64,000 nt of DNA from JAEWSN01 sp942493335 (GCA_942493335.1 OW818693.1:1426001-1490000); one strand, 5' to 3'; counted from the stretch's first letter, positions 42,482 through 51,752 are shown. Translations and numbers: made by a program. Notes: a model not told the origin generated them from the letters alone.

Positions 42482-44716
42482 TCAGAACAGCCCGACCTGC
42501 CGATCTTCCTTGTCCTCTTCCTTCAGATAGCATCCGATGGCAGGTGCAGCCGCCCGATAGTATTCCGGCGCGGAAAGCGCCGCTTCCTCCAGGGTCCGCA
42601 GGGACACCATCAGGCTGCCCTTCTTGGACTTCAGTACCTGCACGCCTTGCGCGTCCCGCGTGCTTTTCACATTGAGGTCGGCCGTGTTGAATACAAGCAG
42701 TTTGTCGATGCTGCTGAGCGCGGCCAAATCCTGCTCCTCCTGCAGAAAGAACATGCGGACCAGCGGGGATTCCCCATTATAGGCGTTCGCCAGCTTTTTC
42801 CGGTTCGTCTTGGTCGCATAGGCATTCAGGGCCACACGCGCCATTTTCCCATTTTCATACGCAAACAGCATGCTGCCGGCATAGTTGTCTGTAGCGACCA
42901 TGAACAGCGCCTTTTCATCAGGTTCCATCTGACAGATGTTCACGAGGTACTCGCCCAGATTGCTTGCCTTTGCATCGGCAATCTCATGGATACGAAGCTT
43001 GTAGACGACCTGCCGGTCCGTAAAGACCAGCAGATCCGCCTTGTTGTGCGTCTCGACTTCCTGGATGATGGCGTCCTCTTCCTTCAGTTTGTGATCATTG
43101 GCGGAGCGCAGGCTGGTGAGGGCCACCTTCTTCAGATACCCGTGCGCGGTCAGGAACAGCTTGAGATTGAAGTCTTCGATCAGGCTGTCCTCCGTGATTT
43201 CCTCGACATGCGCCTCATGGAGGATTTCCGTGCGGCGCGGCTGCCCGTAGGTTTTCGATAAATCCGCGAGCTGATCCGAGATGATGGCCAATACGCGGGC
43301 TTCATGGGCCAGAATATCCTTCAGATCCGCGATTTCCTTTTCCAGCGCGGCGATGTCCGACGTCTGGCGCAGAATATACTCCCGGTTCAGATTACGCAGA
43401 CGGATGTCCGCCACAAACTCGGCTTGCACCTTGTCGATGGCAAACGCCTTCATGAGGTTTGGCAGCACTTCGGCTTCCGTCTTCGTTTCGCGGATGATGC
43501 GAATGGCCTTGTCGATGTCCAGAAGGATTTTCGCCAAACCGGACAGCAGATGAAGCCGTTCGCCTTTGCGTTCGATGTCGTAGGCACATTGACGATGGAT
43601 GCAGCTCATGCGGAATTTGAGCCAGTTGTCGACAATTCCGCCGATGCCAAGCACCATGGGACGACCGTCGATGAGCAGGTTGAAATTGCAGGAGAAACTG
43701 TCCTGCAGGGGCGTCATCCGGAACAGCTTCTGCATGAGGGCTTCCGGATCGACGGAGCGCTTGTAGTCGATGGTAAGGGTCAGGCCCTCAAGGTCCGTCT
43801 CGTCGCGCACATCGTTGATGTCGCGGATTTTTCCATCCTTCACCAGCTTCGTGATGTCGTCGATGATGGCTTCCGTTGTGGTTGTGTAGGGAATCTCATA
43901 AACCTCGATGACATTGTTCTTCTTGTCGATGCGATATTTGGATCGCACCTTGAAGGACCCGCGGCCTGTGGCATAGATGCGCCGCAACTCCGACTCGCTG
44001 GCAATGAGTTGTCCGCCGGTTGAAAAATCCGGGGCAGGGAGAAGCTTCAGCCAATCCACCTCATCCTGCTTGATGTAGGTGATGATGGCATCGCAAACCT
44101 CCCGCAAATTGAACGAACAGATGGAGGAAGCCATGCCGACTGCAATGCCCTGGTTCGGATTGACCAGGATGTTCGGGAACGCGGACGGCAGGAGAATCGG
44201 TTCCTTCGTCGTGCTGTCGAAGTTGTCGACGAAATCCACGGCATCCTTGTCGATGTCCCGGAATAGGGCTTCACATATGCCGTCCAGCTTGACTTCCGTG
44301 TATCGGGCTGCTGCATATTTCATGTCCCGCGAATAGACGCGGCCGAAATTCCCCTTCGATTCCACCAGCGGATGAAGAAGGGACTGATTGCCGGTGGCGA
44401 GGCGGACCATCGTCTCATAAATGGTCTGATCGCCGTGCGGATTCAAACGCATTGTCTGACCGACGACGTTCGAGGACTTTGTCTTCGCCCCCTTCAAAAG
44501 GCCCATCTTGTACATGGTGTACAAAAGTTTGCGGTGTGAAGGCTTCAACCCGTCAATCTCCGGGATGGCTCGGGAAACAATGACACTCATCGCGTAGGGC
44601 ATGTAATTGATTTTAAGGGTATCGACGATGGCCTGGTCCGTATGGAGCGGTCCGGTCGGGATTTCCTTCATGTCCGTCTTGTCGTGGGCGCGTTTGCCGC
44701 CCTTCTCATCCTTCAT
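42482..44716 (-). CDS. parC: type IIA topoisomerase subunit A, ParC/GyrA-like (clostridial paralogue)
   Basis: The 744-residue protein is the DNA-cleaving subunit of a type IIA topoisomerase. The conserved core IDGLKPSHRKLLYTMYKMGLLKG and the catalytic Tyr139 (AAARYTE) are present. The helix corresponding to the quinolone-determining region reads NPHGDQTIYET, with Gln97 at the position of GyrA Ser83. The C-terminal pinwheel is short and divergent and the GyrA box is not evident, so a decatenase (topoisomerase IV-like) role is more likely than supercoiling. It follows the parE-like gene by 49 bp. Whether the genome has a separate gyrAB cannot be seen. Confidence 0.85.
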   Translation of the reverse strand: MKDEKGGKRAHDKTDMKEIPTGPLHTDQAIVDTLKINYMPYAMSVIVSRAIPEIDGLKPSHRKLLYTMYKMGLLKGAKTKSSNVVGQTMRLNPHGDQTIYETMVRLATGNQSLLHPLVESKGNFGRVYSRDMKYAAARYTEVKLDGICEALFRDIDKDAVDFVDNFDSTTKEPILLPSAFPNILVNPNQGIAVGMASSICSFNLREVCDAIITYIKQDEVDWLKLLPAPDFSTGGQLIASESELRRIYATGRGSFKVRSKYRIDKKNNVIEVYEIPYTTTTEAIIDDITKLVKDGKIRDINDVRDETDLEGLTLTIDYKRSVDPEALMQKLFRMTPLQDSFSCNFNLLIDGRPMVLGIGGIVDNWLKFRMSCIHRQCAYDIERKGERLHLLSGLAKILLDIDKAIRIIRETKTEAEVLPNLMKAFAIDKVQAEFVADIRLRNLNREYILRQTSDIAALEKEIADLKDILAHEARVLAIISDQLADLSKTYGQPRRTEILHEAHVEEITEDSLIEDFNLKLFLTAHGYLKKVALTSLRSANDHKLKEEDAIIQEVETHNKADLLVFTDRQVVYKLRIHEIADAKASNLGEYLVNICQMEPDEKALFMVATDNYAGSMLFAYENGKMARVALNAYATKTNRKKLANAYNGESPLVRMFFLQEEQDLAALSSIDKLLVFNTADLNVKSTRDAQGVQVLKSKKGSLMVSLRTLEEAALSAPEYYRAAAPAIGCYLKEEDKEDRQVGLF

Positions 44717-44765
44717 CTGTAATTGCCGCCTTCATTGTTTTCATTGGGATGGATGCGAAACCGGA

Positions 44766-46748
44766 TCAACTCACATCCAGCATGTCCATGTACTCATGGC
44801 CGTGATCGGCGATGAAATCCTTGCGACCCTGCAGATTGTCCCCCAGCAGCAGGTCGAAGAATTCCTGCGTCTGCTCCGCATCGTCCGGCATGACACGGAT
44901 GAGACGGCGGGAAGTCGGACACATGGTGGTGGTCCACATCATTTCCGGTTCGTTCTCACCCAACCCTTTCGAGCGCTGCAGGGTGACCTTCTTTCCGTTC
45001 CAGTCCGCCAGAATGTCCGTCTTTTCCTTTTCCGTATACGCAAACCGCACGTCTTTCCCGCTGGTGATTTCAAACAGCGGGGATTCTGCGATATACACCT
45101 TCCCCACCTCGATGAGCGTGGGCACCAGCCGGTACAGCATCGCCAGAATCTGGGTGCGGATATGGAACCCGTCCACGTCGGCATCGGTGCAGATGATGAT
45201 CTTGTCCCAGTGGAGATTGTTCAGGTCGAAGGCGCTGAGGTCCTTGTTGTGCCGTGTTCTGATTTCCACTCCGCAGCCGAGGACTTTCAGCAGATCCACG
45301 ATGATGTCGCTCTTGAAGATCTGGTCATATTCCGCCTTCAGGCAGTTGAGGATTTTCCCGCGGACCGGCATGATTGCCTGGAATTCGCTGTTGCGGCCCA
45401 TCTTGCAGGAACCGAGCGCCGAGTCTCCCTCCACGATGTACAATTCGCGCTTGGTGATGTCCTTCGTCCGGCAATCCACGAATTTCTTCACGCGGGTGGC
45501 GAGATCAAGCCCGCCGCCCAGTTTCTTCTTCACGTCGATCCTGGCACGTTCCGCGGATTCGCGGCTTCGCTTGTTGACCAGGACCTGACCGGCGATGCGC
45601 TCCGCCTCATCCCGGTTTTCAATGAGGTAAATCTCCATCTGGTGTTTGAGGAAATCCGTCATGCATTCCTGGATGAACCGGTTGTTGATGGCCTTCTTGG
45701 TCTGGTTTTCATAGCTGGTGAGCGTGGAGTGAGAGTTCGCGATGAGGATGAGGCTATCTTCGATATCCCCGAACGTGATTTTGCTCTCATTTTTGGTGTA
45801 CTTGCCGGAATTCTTCAAATATTTGTCGATTTCAAACACAAAGGCGTTCTTTACGGCCTTGTCGGGCGCACCGCCATATTCAAGCCAGCTGGAATTGTGG
45901 TAATATTCCAGCCGCTCCACCTCGTTGTTGAAAGCGAAGGCGAACTGCATGCGCACGCGGTATTCCGGTTTGTCCTCGCGATCGCGGCCTTTTGCGTTCC
46001 CTTCGAAAAAACGGACGGAGGTGATGTTTTTCTCCCCCCCAAGCTCATTCACGTAGTCGACGATGCCGTTTTCATAACAGAAGGATTCGACGGTTCCGCT
46101 TTCCTCGTCGGTCAGTTCAAACAGCAAACCCGCGTTGGAAACCGCCTGCCGCTTGATGACCTCCCGGTAGTGCTCCAGCGGAATGTCGATCTCGGTGAAA
46201 ACGTCGCGATCCGGTTTCCAGGTGATGATGGTTCCTGTATGGCCGTAGGCGGTTTTCGTCTTTTTCAGGCCGCCGACGTTGTTTCCTTTTTCAAAATGCA
46301 GATCATGGCGGTATCCATCCCGGTTGACGATCACGTTCATCCATTCGGAACTGTATTGGGTGGCGCAGTCGCCCAGACCGTTGAGGCCGAGTGCGAATTC
46401 GTAGTTCCCGTCTGCAGCGTTGTTCTGGTATTTTCCTCCGGCGTAGAGCTCGCAGAAGACCAGTTCCCAATTGAACCGTTCCTCTTTCGGGTTCCAGTCC
46501 ACCGGAACGCCACGGCCTTCATCCTCCACCGTGATGGCGGCATTTCTGTGACGGATGACATGAATCACCGTGCCATGACCTTCTCTGGCTTCATCGATTG
46601 CGTTGGCGAGGATTTCGAAAAATGAATGGGCGCAACCTTCCAGCCCGTCTGACCCGAAGATGACGCCAGGCCTCAGCCTGACCCGATCCGCTCCCTTGAG
46701 GGAGGTAATGCTCTCATTGCCATATTCCTGTTTCGGATTGACCGACAT
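44766..46748 (-). CDS. parE: type IIA topoisomerase subunit B, ParE/GyrB-like (clostridial paralogue)
   Basis: The 660-residue ATPase subunit has the GHKL fold with Asn49 (FFEILANAIDEA), GRGVPVDW and the ATP-lid LYAGGKY, then the transducer and the TOPRIM domain. TOPRIM has Glu440 in EGDSALGSCKMGRNSEF, which differs from the common EGDSAGGSAKQGRDR, and the metal-binding DADVDGFH. These substitutions match a divergent paralogue found in Clostridia. The start at ATG 46746-46748 is chosen because GGAGG lies six bases upstream; an ATG at 46754 directly abuts that site. Confidence 0.88.
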   Translation of the reverse strand: MSVNPKQEYGNESITSLKGADRVRLRPGVIFGSDGLEGCAHSFFEILANAIDEAREGHGTVIHVIRHRNAAITVEDEGRGVPVDWNPKEERFNWELVFCELYAGGKYQNNAADGNYEFALGLNGLGDCATQYSSEWMNVIVNRDGYRHDLHFEKGNNVGGLKKTKTAYGHTGTIITWKPDRDVFTEIDIPLEHYREVIKRQAVSNAGLLFELTDEESGTVESFCYENGIVDYVNELGGEKNITSVRFFEGNAKGRDREDKPEYRVRMQFAFAFNNEVERLEYYHNSSWLEYGGAPDKAVKNAFVFEIDKYLKNSGKYTKNESKITFGDIEDSLILIANSHSTLTSYENQTKKAINNRFIQECMTDFLKHQMEIYLIENRDEAERIAGQVLVNKRSRESAERARIDVKKKLGGGLDLATRVKKFVDCRTKDITKRELYIVEGDSALGSCKMGRNSEFQAIMPVRGKILNCLKAEYDQIFKSDIIVDLLKVLGCGVEIRTRHNKDLSAFDLNNLHWDKIIICTDADVDGFHIRTQILAMLYRLVPTLIEVGKVYIAESPLFEITSGKDVRFAYTEKEKTDILADWNGKKVTLQRSKGLGENEPEMMWTTTMCPTSRRLIRVMPDDAEQTQEFFDLLLGDNLQGRKDFIADHGHEYMDMLDVS

Positions 46749-46863
46749 GCTCATCCTCCGTACTTTGTCGTTTCTGCTGTGGCGCTCCTGACAGCTGGCA
46801 GTGTCAAACATGTGTTCGATGAACATTGTACCATTTTCGGCCACCTGTCACAATGGAAACGGA

Positions 46864-47808
46864 CTACACCGTTCCGTCAAGCCATTTTCGGATGATTCGG
46901 CCCGCGATGGTGTGGGGACCCGGAATGTCCGGCATCGCATCCCGGCCGAACCATTTCGCGTCTCCGATCTCCACATCGTCCACCCGGATTTCCTCCGAGG
47001 CCCATTCCGCCGTAAAACCAATCATCAGGGAATCCGGAAACGGCCAGGGCTGGCTGGACAGATACCGGATGTGCCCCACCTGAATCCCGATCTCCTCCTC
47101 CACCTCGCGCGCCACACAATCCTCGAAGGTTTCACCCGGCTCCACAAATCCCGCAACCAGGCTGTAGCGGCCTGCAGGAAAGTGGTTGTTGTGTGCGAGA
47201 AGCAGGTTTTCGCCTTTGGTCACGGCCACGATGATCGCAGGGGAAAGGCGCGGATACTGCAGGAAGCCGCATTTCGGGCAGGACATGGCCCGTTCTTCGG
47301 AACGCGGCTCCATCTCCGCGCCGCACCGGCCGCAGAATCGGTTGTTTCTGCGCCAATTGAGGATCTGAAGCGCACGCCCCGCGAGGAAGCCGGCATCACC
47401 GTCCAGGAGTGGGAGGACATCCCGCAGGGGCTTCCAGGCAAACCCTTCCGCCATACCGATTTCCGTTCCGTCGCAGTCGGGCTCGTGTCTGCCGGCATCC
47501 GGAACGGCCTGAACGACGCAACAGGGATGACCGGCAAAGATCCCCATCGGGTGGATGCCCGTGCAGGTATCCACCCAGTCGCCGGCCTGCCCGCCCAGGG
47601 GAAGCGCGTATTCGCCCAGCGGGAGGAAACGTTTTCCCGGCCCGGACATGTCCGCACATGGGCGGGCCAGCAGCTGATCCTCATGATAGAAGAACCACAG
47701 GGTCTCCGCTTCCGCCACATGGGCTTCAACCTCGGTGCCTTCCACCGGCTTCGCATACTTGGGCGCATACCGATCAAACAAGCTCCAGGCCTGATCATCC
47801 ATCTTCAT
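46864..47808 (-). CDS. nudC: NAD(+)/NADH pyrophosphatase NudC
   Basis: The 314-residue Nudix hydrolase cleaves NAD(H), and in known homologues also NAD caps on RNA. It has the zinc ribbon Cys159, Cys162, Cys177, Cys180 (CGRCG and CPKCG) and the Nudix box GFVEPGETFEDCVAREVEEEIG (220-241). The NudC-specific SQPWPFPDSLM follows. A reading from 47877 is excluded because the terminator of clpX covers 47840-47884; the ATG at 47806-47808 follows AAGGGGG. The N-terminal domain is divergent. Confidence 0.93.
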   Translation of the reverse strand: MKMDDQAWSLFDRYAPKYAKPVEGTEVEAHVAEAETLWFFYHEDQLLARPCADMSGPGKRFLPLGEYALPLGGQAGDWVDTCTGIHPMGIFAGHPCCVVQAVPDAGRHEPDCDGTEIGMAEGFAWKPLRDVLPLLDGDAGFLAGRALQILNWRRNNRFCGRCGAEMEPRSEERAMSCPKCGFLQYPRLSPAIIVAVTKGENLLLAHNNHFPAGRYSLVAGFVEPGETFEDCVAREVEEEIGIQVGHIRYLSSQPWPFPDSLMIGFTAEWASEEIRVDDVEIGDAKWFGRDAMPDIPGPHTIAGRIIRKWLDGTV

Positions 47809-47834
47809 CCCAACCCCCTTCGTCTTCCGTTTCG

Positions 47835-47884
47835 AAAAAAAGCCGCATGCCGGAAGCTTGAACGGCTCCTGGGACATGCGGCTT
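47835..47884 (-). terminator. intrinsic terminator after clpX
   Basis: On the minus strand a 10-bp stem AAGCCGCATG / CATGCGGCTT (47875-47884 and 47840-47849), with additional pairing inside the loop, runs into a T tract (47835-47840). It separates clpX from nudC and decides the nudC start. Confidence 0.8.
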
Positions 47885-47973
47885 GATCAGTCGATGATTT
47901 CATTCCCGGCAATGTACGATGGTTTCACACCATGACCTTTCACGATGCCTTGATCCAAGGCGGTCGATCCCTG

Positions 47974-49266
47974 TCAGGAAGCGGAATCCACCTCATTGCG
48001 CTTTTTCTTCTTGGGCGGGGCGATCATGCGACGGCCCTCTCCATGAATGAGTTTCGGATTGCCGTGACCGGCGATCGCATCCCGATCCAGTACGCATCTC
48101 TCAACAGTTTCCGTCGTAGGAATGTCGTACATGACATCGAGCATGATCTCTTCCATGATGGCCCGAAGTCCGCGCGCACCGGTCTTGCGTTCAAGCGCGC
48201 GATCGGCAATGGCTTCCAGCGCCTCATCCTGAACTTCCAGCTTCACGCCGTCCAATTCGAACAGGCGCTCGTACTGCTTGATGATGGCGTTCTTCGGCTT
48301 GGTCAGGATGTCGATCAGCGCGGAACGATCCAACGCATGAAGCGGCACCACGACCGGCAGACGGCCGACAAACTCGGGAATGAGACCGAACTTCACGAGA
48401 TCGGAAGGATTGACGTTCTGATACATCTCGCTGATGTCCATGTCCTTCCTGCTCTCGATCTCCGCCCCGAAGCCCATGGTCTTCTTGCCGATCCGGTTCT
48501 GGATGATCTTGTCCAACCCGTCGAAGGCGCCGCCGCAGATGAACAGGATGTTGGTCGTGTCAATCTGCAGAAACTCCTGGTGCGGATGCTTGCGGCCGCC
48601 TTGCGGGGGGACGGAAGCAACGGTTCCCTCGAGAATCTTCAGGAGGGCCTGCTGTACGCCTTCACCGCTGACGTCGCGCGTGATGGAGACATTTTCAGAT
48701 TTGCGGGCAATCTTGTCGACTTCATCAATGTAGATGATGCCGTTCTGCGCGCGGGCAATGTCGAAATCCGCAGCCTGGATGAGCTTCAGGAGAATGTTTT
48801 CGACATCCTCCCCCACGTAACCGGCCTCGGTGAGGGAAGTGGCGTCGGCGATGGCGAACGGCACATTCAGAATCTTGGCCAGGGACTGGGCGAGATAGGT
48901 CTTGCCGCAGCCGGTGGGGCCAATCAGGAGAATGTTGCTCTTTTGGAGTTCGACATCGTCCTTCGTCTTCTCCGCCTGGATCCGTTTGTAGTGGTTGTAC
49001 ACCGAAACGGCCAGAGCACGTTTCGGGCGTTCCTGCCCCACCACGTATTGATCCAGGATGGCCTTGATCTCCGCGGGTTTGAGCAGCGCATCCTGCGACA
49101 CGGGCCCGCTGAACTCCTCGAAATCATCATCGATGATATCGGAGCACAACTCCACGCACTCGTCGCAGATATTCACGCCCGGACCGGCAACGAGCCGTCG
49201 GACCTGATCCTGCGTCTTGCCGCAGAATGAGCATTTCAATTGTTTCTTGTCATCCAATTTCGCCAT
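47974..49266 (-). CDS. clpX: ATP-dependent Clp protease ATP-binding subunit ClpX
   Basis: The 430-residue AAA+ unfoldase feeds substrates to ClpP. It has the N-terminal zinc-binding domain (Cys12, 15, 34, 37), Walker A GPTGCGKT (116-123), Walker B IIYIDEVDK (177-185), the pore loop GYVGEDVE, the sensor and the C-terminal domain. The ClpP-docking loop, usually IGF, reads MGF at 264-266 (KKTMGFGAE). GGGGTG precedes the ATG. It starts 3 bases after the clpP stop codon, so the two are co-transcribed. Confidence 0.96.
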   Translation of the reverse strand: MAKLDDKKQLKCSFCGKTQDQVRRLVAGPGVNICDECVELCSDIIDDDFEEFSGPVSQDALLKPAEIKAILDQYVVGQERPKRALAVSVYNHYKRIQAEKTKDDVELQKSNILLIGPTGCGKTYLAQSLAKILNVPFAIADATSLTEAGYVGEDVENILLKLIQAADFDIARAQNGIIYIDEVDKIARKSENVSITRDVSGEGVQQALLKILEGTVASVPPQGGRKHPHQEFLQIDTTNILFICGGAFDGLDKIIQNRIGKKTMGFGAEIESRKDMDISEMYQNVNPSDLVKFGLIPEFVGRLPVVVPLHALDRSALIDILTKPKNAIIKQYERLFELDGVKLEVQDEALEAIADRALERKTGARGLRAIMEEIMLDVMYDIPTTETVERCVLDRDAIAGHGNPKLIHGEGRRMIAPPKKKKRNEVDSAS

Positions 49267-49269
49267 TCG

Positions 49270-49860
49270 TCACCCCGGAATTCTTTTTTCCATGATTTGA
49301 TCCACCAGGCCGTATGCCTTGGCTTCGTCCGCGTCCATGAAATAATCACGTTCCACATCCATCTGGATTTTTTCCAGCGGTTGGCCGGTTTTTTCTGCCA
49401 GCATCTTGTTGAGCTTGTCCTTGGTCTTCAGAATCCATTCCGCATGGATGCGGATGTCCGTAGCCTGACCGCGGGCTCCGCCGGAAGGCTGATGGATCAT
49501 GACGGTGCTGTTGGGCAGCGCGAATCGTTTGCCCTTTGCGCCGGAAGCGAGAAGGAATGCGCCCATGGAAGCGGCCATTCCCACACAGATGGTGGATACA
49601 TCCGGCTTGACATGCTGCATGGTGTCGTAAATCGCCATGCCGGAGGTGATGGAACCACCAGGGCTGTTGATGTAGAGCTGAATGTCCTTGTCCGGGTCAT
49701 CCGCTTCGAGGAACAGCATCTGGGCGACCACGAGGGATGCGGTGACATCATTGACCTCATCGCTGAGCATGATGATCCGGTCCTTCAGGAGCCTGGAAAA
49801 GATGTCAAACGACCGCTCTCCGCGGCTGCTTTGTTCTACGACGATAGGTACGAGGGACAT
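49270..49860 (-). CDS. clpP: ATP-dependent Clp protease proteolytic subunit ClpP
   Basis: The 196-residue serine protease has the catalytic triad Ser98 (GMAASMGA), His123 (MIHQPSGG) and Asp172 (ERDYFMDADEA), and the INSPGGSITSGMAIYDTM strand. The start at ATG 49858-49860 follows AAAGGAGG; an N-terminal extension in the same frame lacks any site. The length is typical. It is the first gene of clpP-clpX with a clear promoter (49973-50001) and a possible repressor site. Confidence 0.96.
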   Translation of the reverse strand: MSLVPIVVEQSSRGERSFDIFSRLLKDRIIMLSDEVNDVTASLVVAQMLFLEADDPDKDIQLYINSPGGSITSGMAIYDTMQHVKPDVSTICVGMAASMGAFLLASGAKGKRFALPNSTVMIHQPSGGARGQATDIRIHAEWILKTKDKLNKMLAEKTGQPLEKIQMDVERDYFMDADEAKAYGLVDQIMEKRIPG

Positions 49861-49934
49861 AGGGGCCTCCTTTCGGCTTTTCGCCTGTATCGATATGGGG
49901 GTGGTCATCCATATTACGCTGAGGACCCCAAATG

Positions 49935-49963
49935 GTTTGTCCTGTTTTCGCAAAAGTTTGACC
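49935..49963 (-). promoter_or_regulatory. direct repeats GGTCAAAC / GGACAAAC downstream of the clpP promoter
   Basis: On the minus strand GGTCAAAC (49956-49963) and GGACAAAC (49935-49942) are exactly 21 bp apart, just after the transcription start. The heptad resembles the CtsR operator half-site GGTCAAA, but CtsR repeats are normally 10 bp apart, so these would lie two helical turns apart. Confidence 0.4.
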
Positions 49964-49972
49964 TACTCTGAT

Positions 49973-50001
49973 ATTATATTCCCGCCACCCCGACTTTGCA
50001 A
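49973..50001 (-). promoter_or_regulatory. sigma-A promoter for clpP-clpX
   Basis: On the minus strand TTGCAA (49996-50001) and TATAAT (49973-49978) are spaced by 17 bases, about 135 bases upstream of the clpP start. Confidence 0.75.
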
Positions 50002-50125
50002 ACAAAAGATGCCATTCAGGGCCATTGCCGGTCTATTACCGGTCCGTTGCCGAACGGAAGCGCTTCTTCCTCTTCAAGCTTCCACGGACTGAATCTTCTG
50101 CAAGTTTACAAAACCTGTCGGGTTC

Positions 50126-50178
50126 CAACCTGCCGGAAAGTGCAGGTTGGGGGCATCCTGTTACAGGATGCCCCCAAC
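50126..50178. terminator. overlapping hairpins between tig and clpP
   Basis: A 15-bp perfect stem with a 3-base loop (50146-50160 with 50164-50178) lies about 50 bp after the tig stop codon. A second hairpin, CCAACCTGC (50126-50134) with GCAGGTTGG (50142-50150), shares five bases with it, so the two cannot form together. The large one probably terminates tig transcription, though it lacks a clean T run. The remaining gap (49861-50227) holds the clpP promoter and its leader. Confidence 0.6.
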
Positions 50179-50227
50179 GAAGGAGCCGGAAGGATCATGC
50201 ACCTTCCCGCCATCCATTCGATTCCGA

Positions 50228-51514
50228 TCAGCCGGCTACCGCGCTGTCCACCATGCGTTTGATGGCTTCCTTGTTGCAGGCGCTCTCACGGACGTGTTCC
50301 ATGTCGTGGTCGTGCAGCTGCTTGCGGAGGTCTTCCACGGACTGCCCATATTGCTTGGACATGTCGGCAAGCTCGGTCTCCACCATTTCGTCGGTGGCTT
50401 CGATGCTTTCAGCTTTCACAACGGCTTCAAGCAGAAGGGAGGCACGTACGTTTTCCTTTGCGTTGTCGCGGAAATCTGCACGGAGCTGTTCCTCCTGCAT
50501 GCCCATCATGGACATGTAGCGCTTGAGGTCCATGCCCTGGTAACGCAGGTTCATGTCGAACTGACGAAGCATGCCGTTGAGCTGTGTCTCCACCATCGCA
50601 TCGGGAATCTCTACGGTCAGGTTCGCGGCCGCGGCCTTCAGCACATCGTCCTCGAACTTGTGCTCCGCCTGCTCGGTGGCAGCGGTTGCAAGCGTCTTGC
50701 GGATGTCCGCCTTGTATTCGTCCAGGGTATCGAATTCACTGACATCCTTCGCGAACTCGTCATCCAGCTCGGGCATCTCGCGGAACTTGATTTCCTTCAC
50801 AACCACCTTGAACATGGCGGCCTTGCCGGCCAGTTCGGCGCTGTGGTACGCCTCGGGGAACATGACATTGACTTCGGTTTCCGTGTTCAGCGCCACGCCG
50901 ATCAGCTGTTCCTCGAAGCCGGGAATGAAGGTTCCGGATCCGATGACCAGCGTGTAGTCCTTGCCGGTACCGCCTGCAAAGGCGACGCCATCGGAGAAGC
51001 CCTCGAAATCGATGGTGAGGGTGTCGCCATCCTGCACGGCGCGGTCCTCGACAGTGATCAGACGGGAATTGCGTTCACGGACGCGGCCCAGTTCCTTCTC
51101 CACATCCTCGTCGGTGACGAGTACGGCATCCCGCTCCACCTTCAGGCCCTTGTACTCGCCAAGGATCACTTCCGGCTTCAGTGTGACAACGGCGGTGAAG
51201 ATCATCGCCTTGCCGCTGCCGATTTCCTCGACGTCGATTTCCGGACGATCAACGGGCTCGAGCCCCAGCTCCTCGATGGCCTTTTCATAGGCATCCGGAC
51301 AGGCGAAGTTGATGGCATCCTCATAAAAGACGCTCTCGCCGTACATGCGCTCGATCATGGCGCGGGGCGCCTTGCCCTTGCGGAAACCCTGCAAGGCGTA
51401 ACGGCCCTTGTTCTTTGCGTAGGATTTTGCCATGGCCTCTTCGAACGCCGCCGCATCCACTTCGATGGTGAGCTTGACGATGTTTTTTTCTACCTGTTCC
51501 AGCTTTGCGCCCAT
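50228..51514 (-). CDS. tig: trigger factor
   Basis: The 428-residue ribosome-associated chaperone has the N-terminal binding domain with the signature GFRKGKAPRAMIERMYG near residue 45, an FKBP-type peptidyl-prolyl isomerase domain (DGDTLTIDFEGFSDG to TFIPGFEEQLIG, about residues 155-245) and the helical C-terminal arms. The ATG at 51512-51514 follows AGGAGG. It lies upstream of clpP-clpX on the same strand, a conserved order in many bacteria, but with its own promoter and a terminator in between. Confidence 0.96.
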   Translation of the reverse strand: MGAKLEQVEKNIVKLTIEVDAAAFEEAMAKSYAKNKGRYALQGFRKGKAPRAMIERMYGESVFYEDAINFACPDAYEKAIEELGLEPVDRPEIDVEEIGSGKAMIFTAVVTLKPEVILGEYKGLKVERDAVLVTDEDVEKELGRVRERNSRLITVEDRAVQDGDTLTIDFEGFSDGVAFAGGTGKDYTLVIGSGTFIPGFEEQLIGVALNTETEVNVMFPEAYHSAELAGKAAMFKVVVKEIKFREMPELDDEFAKDVSEFDTLDEYKADIRKTLATAATEQAEHKFEDDVLKAAAANLTVEIPDAMVETQLNGMLRQFDMNLRYQGMDLKRYMSMMGMQEEQLRADFRDNAKENVRASLLLEAVVKAESIEATDEMVETELADMSKQYGQSVEDLRKQLHDHDMEHVRESACNKEAIKRMVDSAVAG

Positions 51515-51607
51515 GTTGTCGCGCCTCCTGATTGTGTATTTGCGGGGCGATGCCCCTAGTCGCGCCCGGAATCCGGCCGCGTACTTGTAATGATACAAAA
51601 GCGATTA

Positions 51608-51636
51608 ATTATACCACGACACACCTGGCAGCACAA
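51608..51636 (-). promoter_or_regulatory. extended -10 sigma-A promoter for tig
   Basis: On the minus strand TTGTGC (51631-51636) and TATAAT (51608-51613) are spaced by 17 bases, and TGG precedes the -10 box as an extended -10 element. Confidence 0.75.
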
Positions 51637-51752
51637 GCCTTGCAGCAACCGGCGCATGAGGCGTGAAAAGGGTGTGAACCGGCATGAAATACCGTGTGCA
51701 CGTGTCTTGTGCAAGGTGGCCCTTCTGCTTGAAACACGTCATGCAAACGGCT

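Noticed and set aside
47809..47877. Upstream start for nudC at 47877
   Set aside because: It would translate through the clpX terminator hairpin and has no ribosome binding site, whereas AAGGGGG precedes the ATG at 47808.
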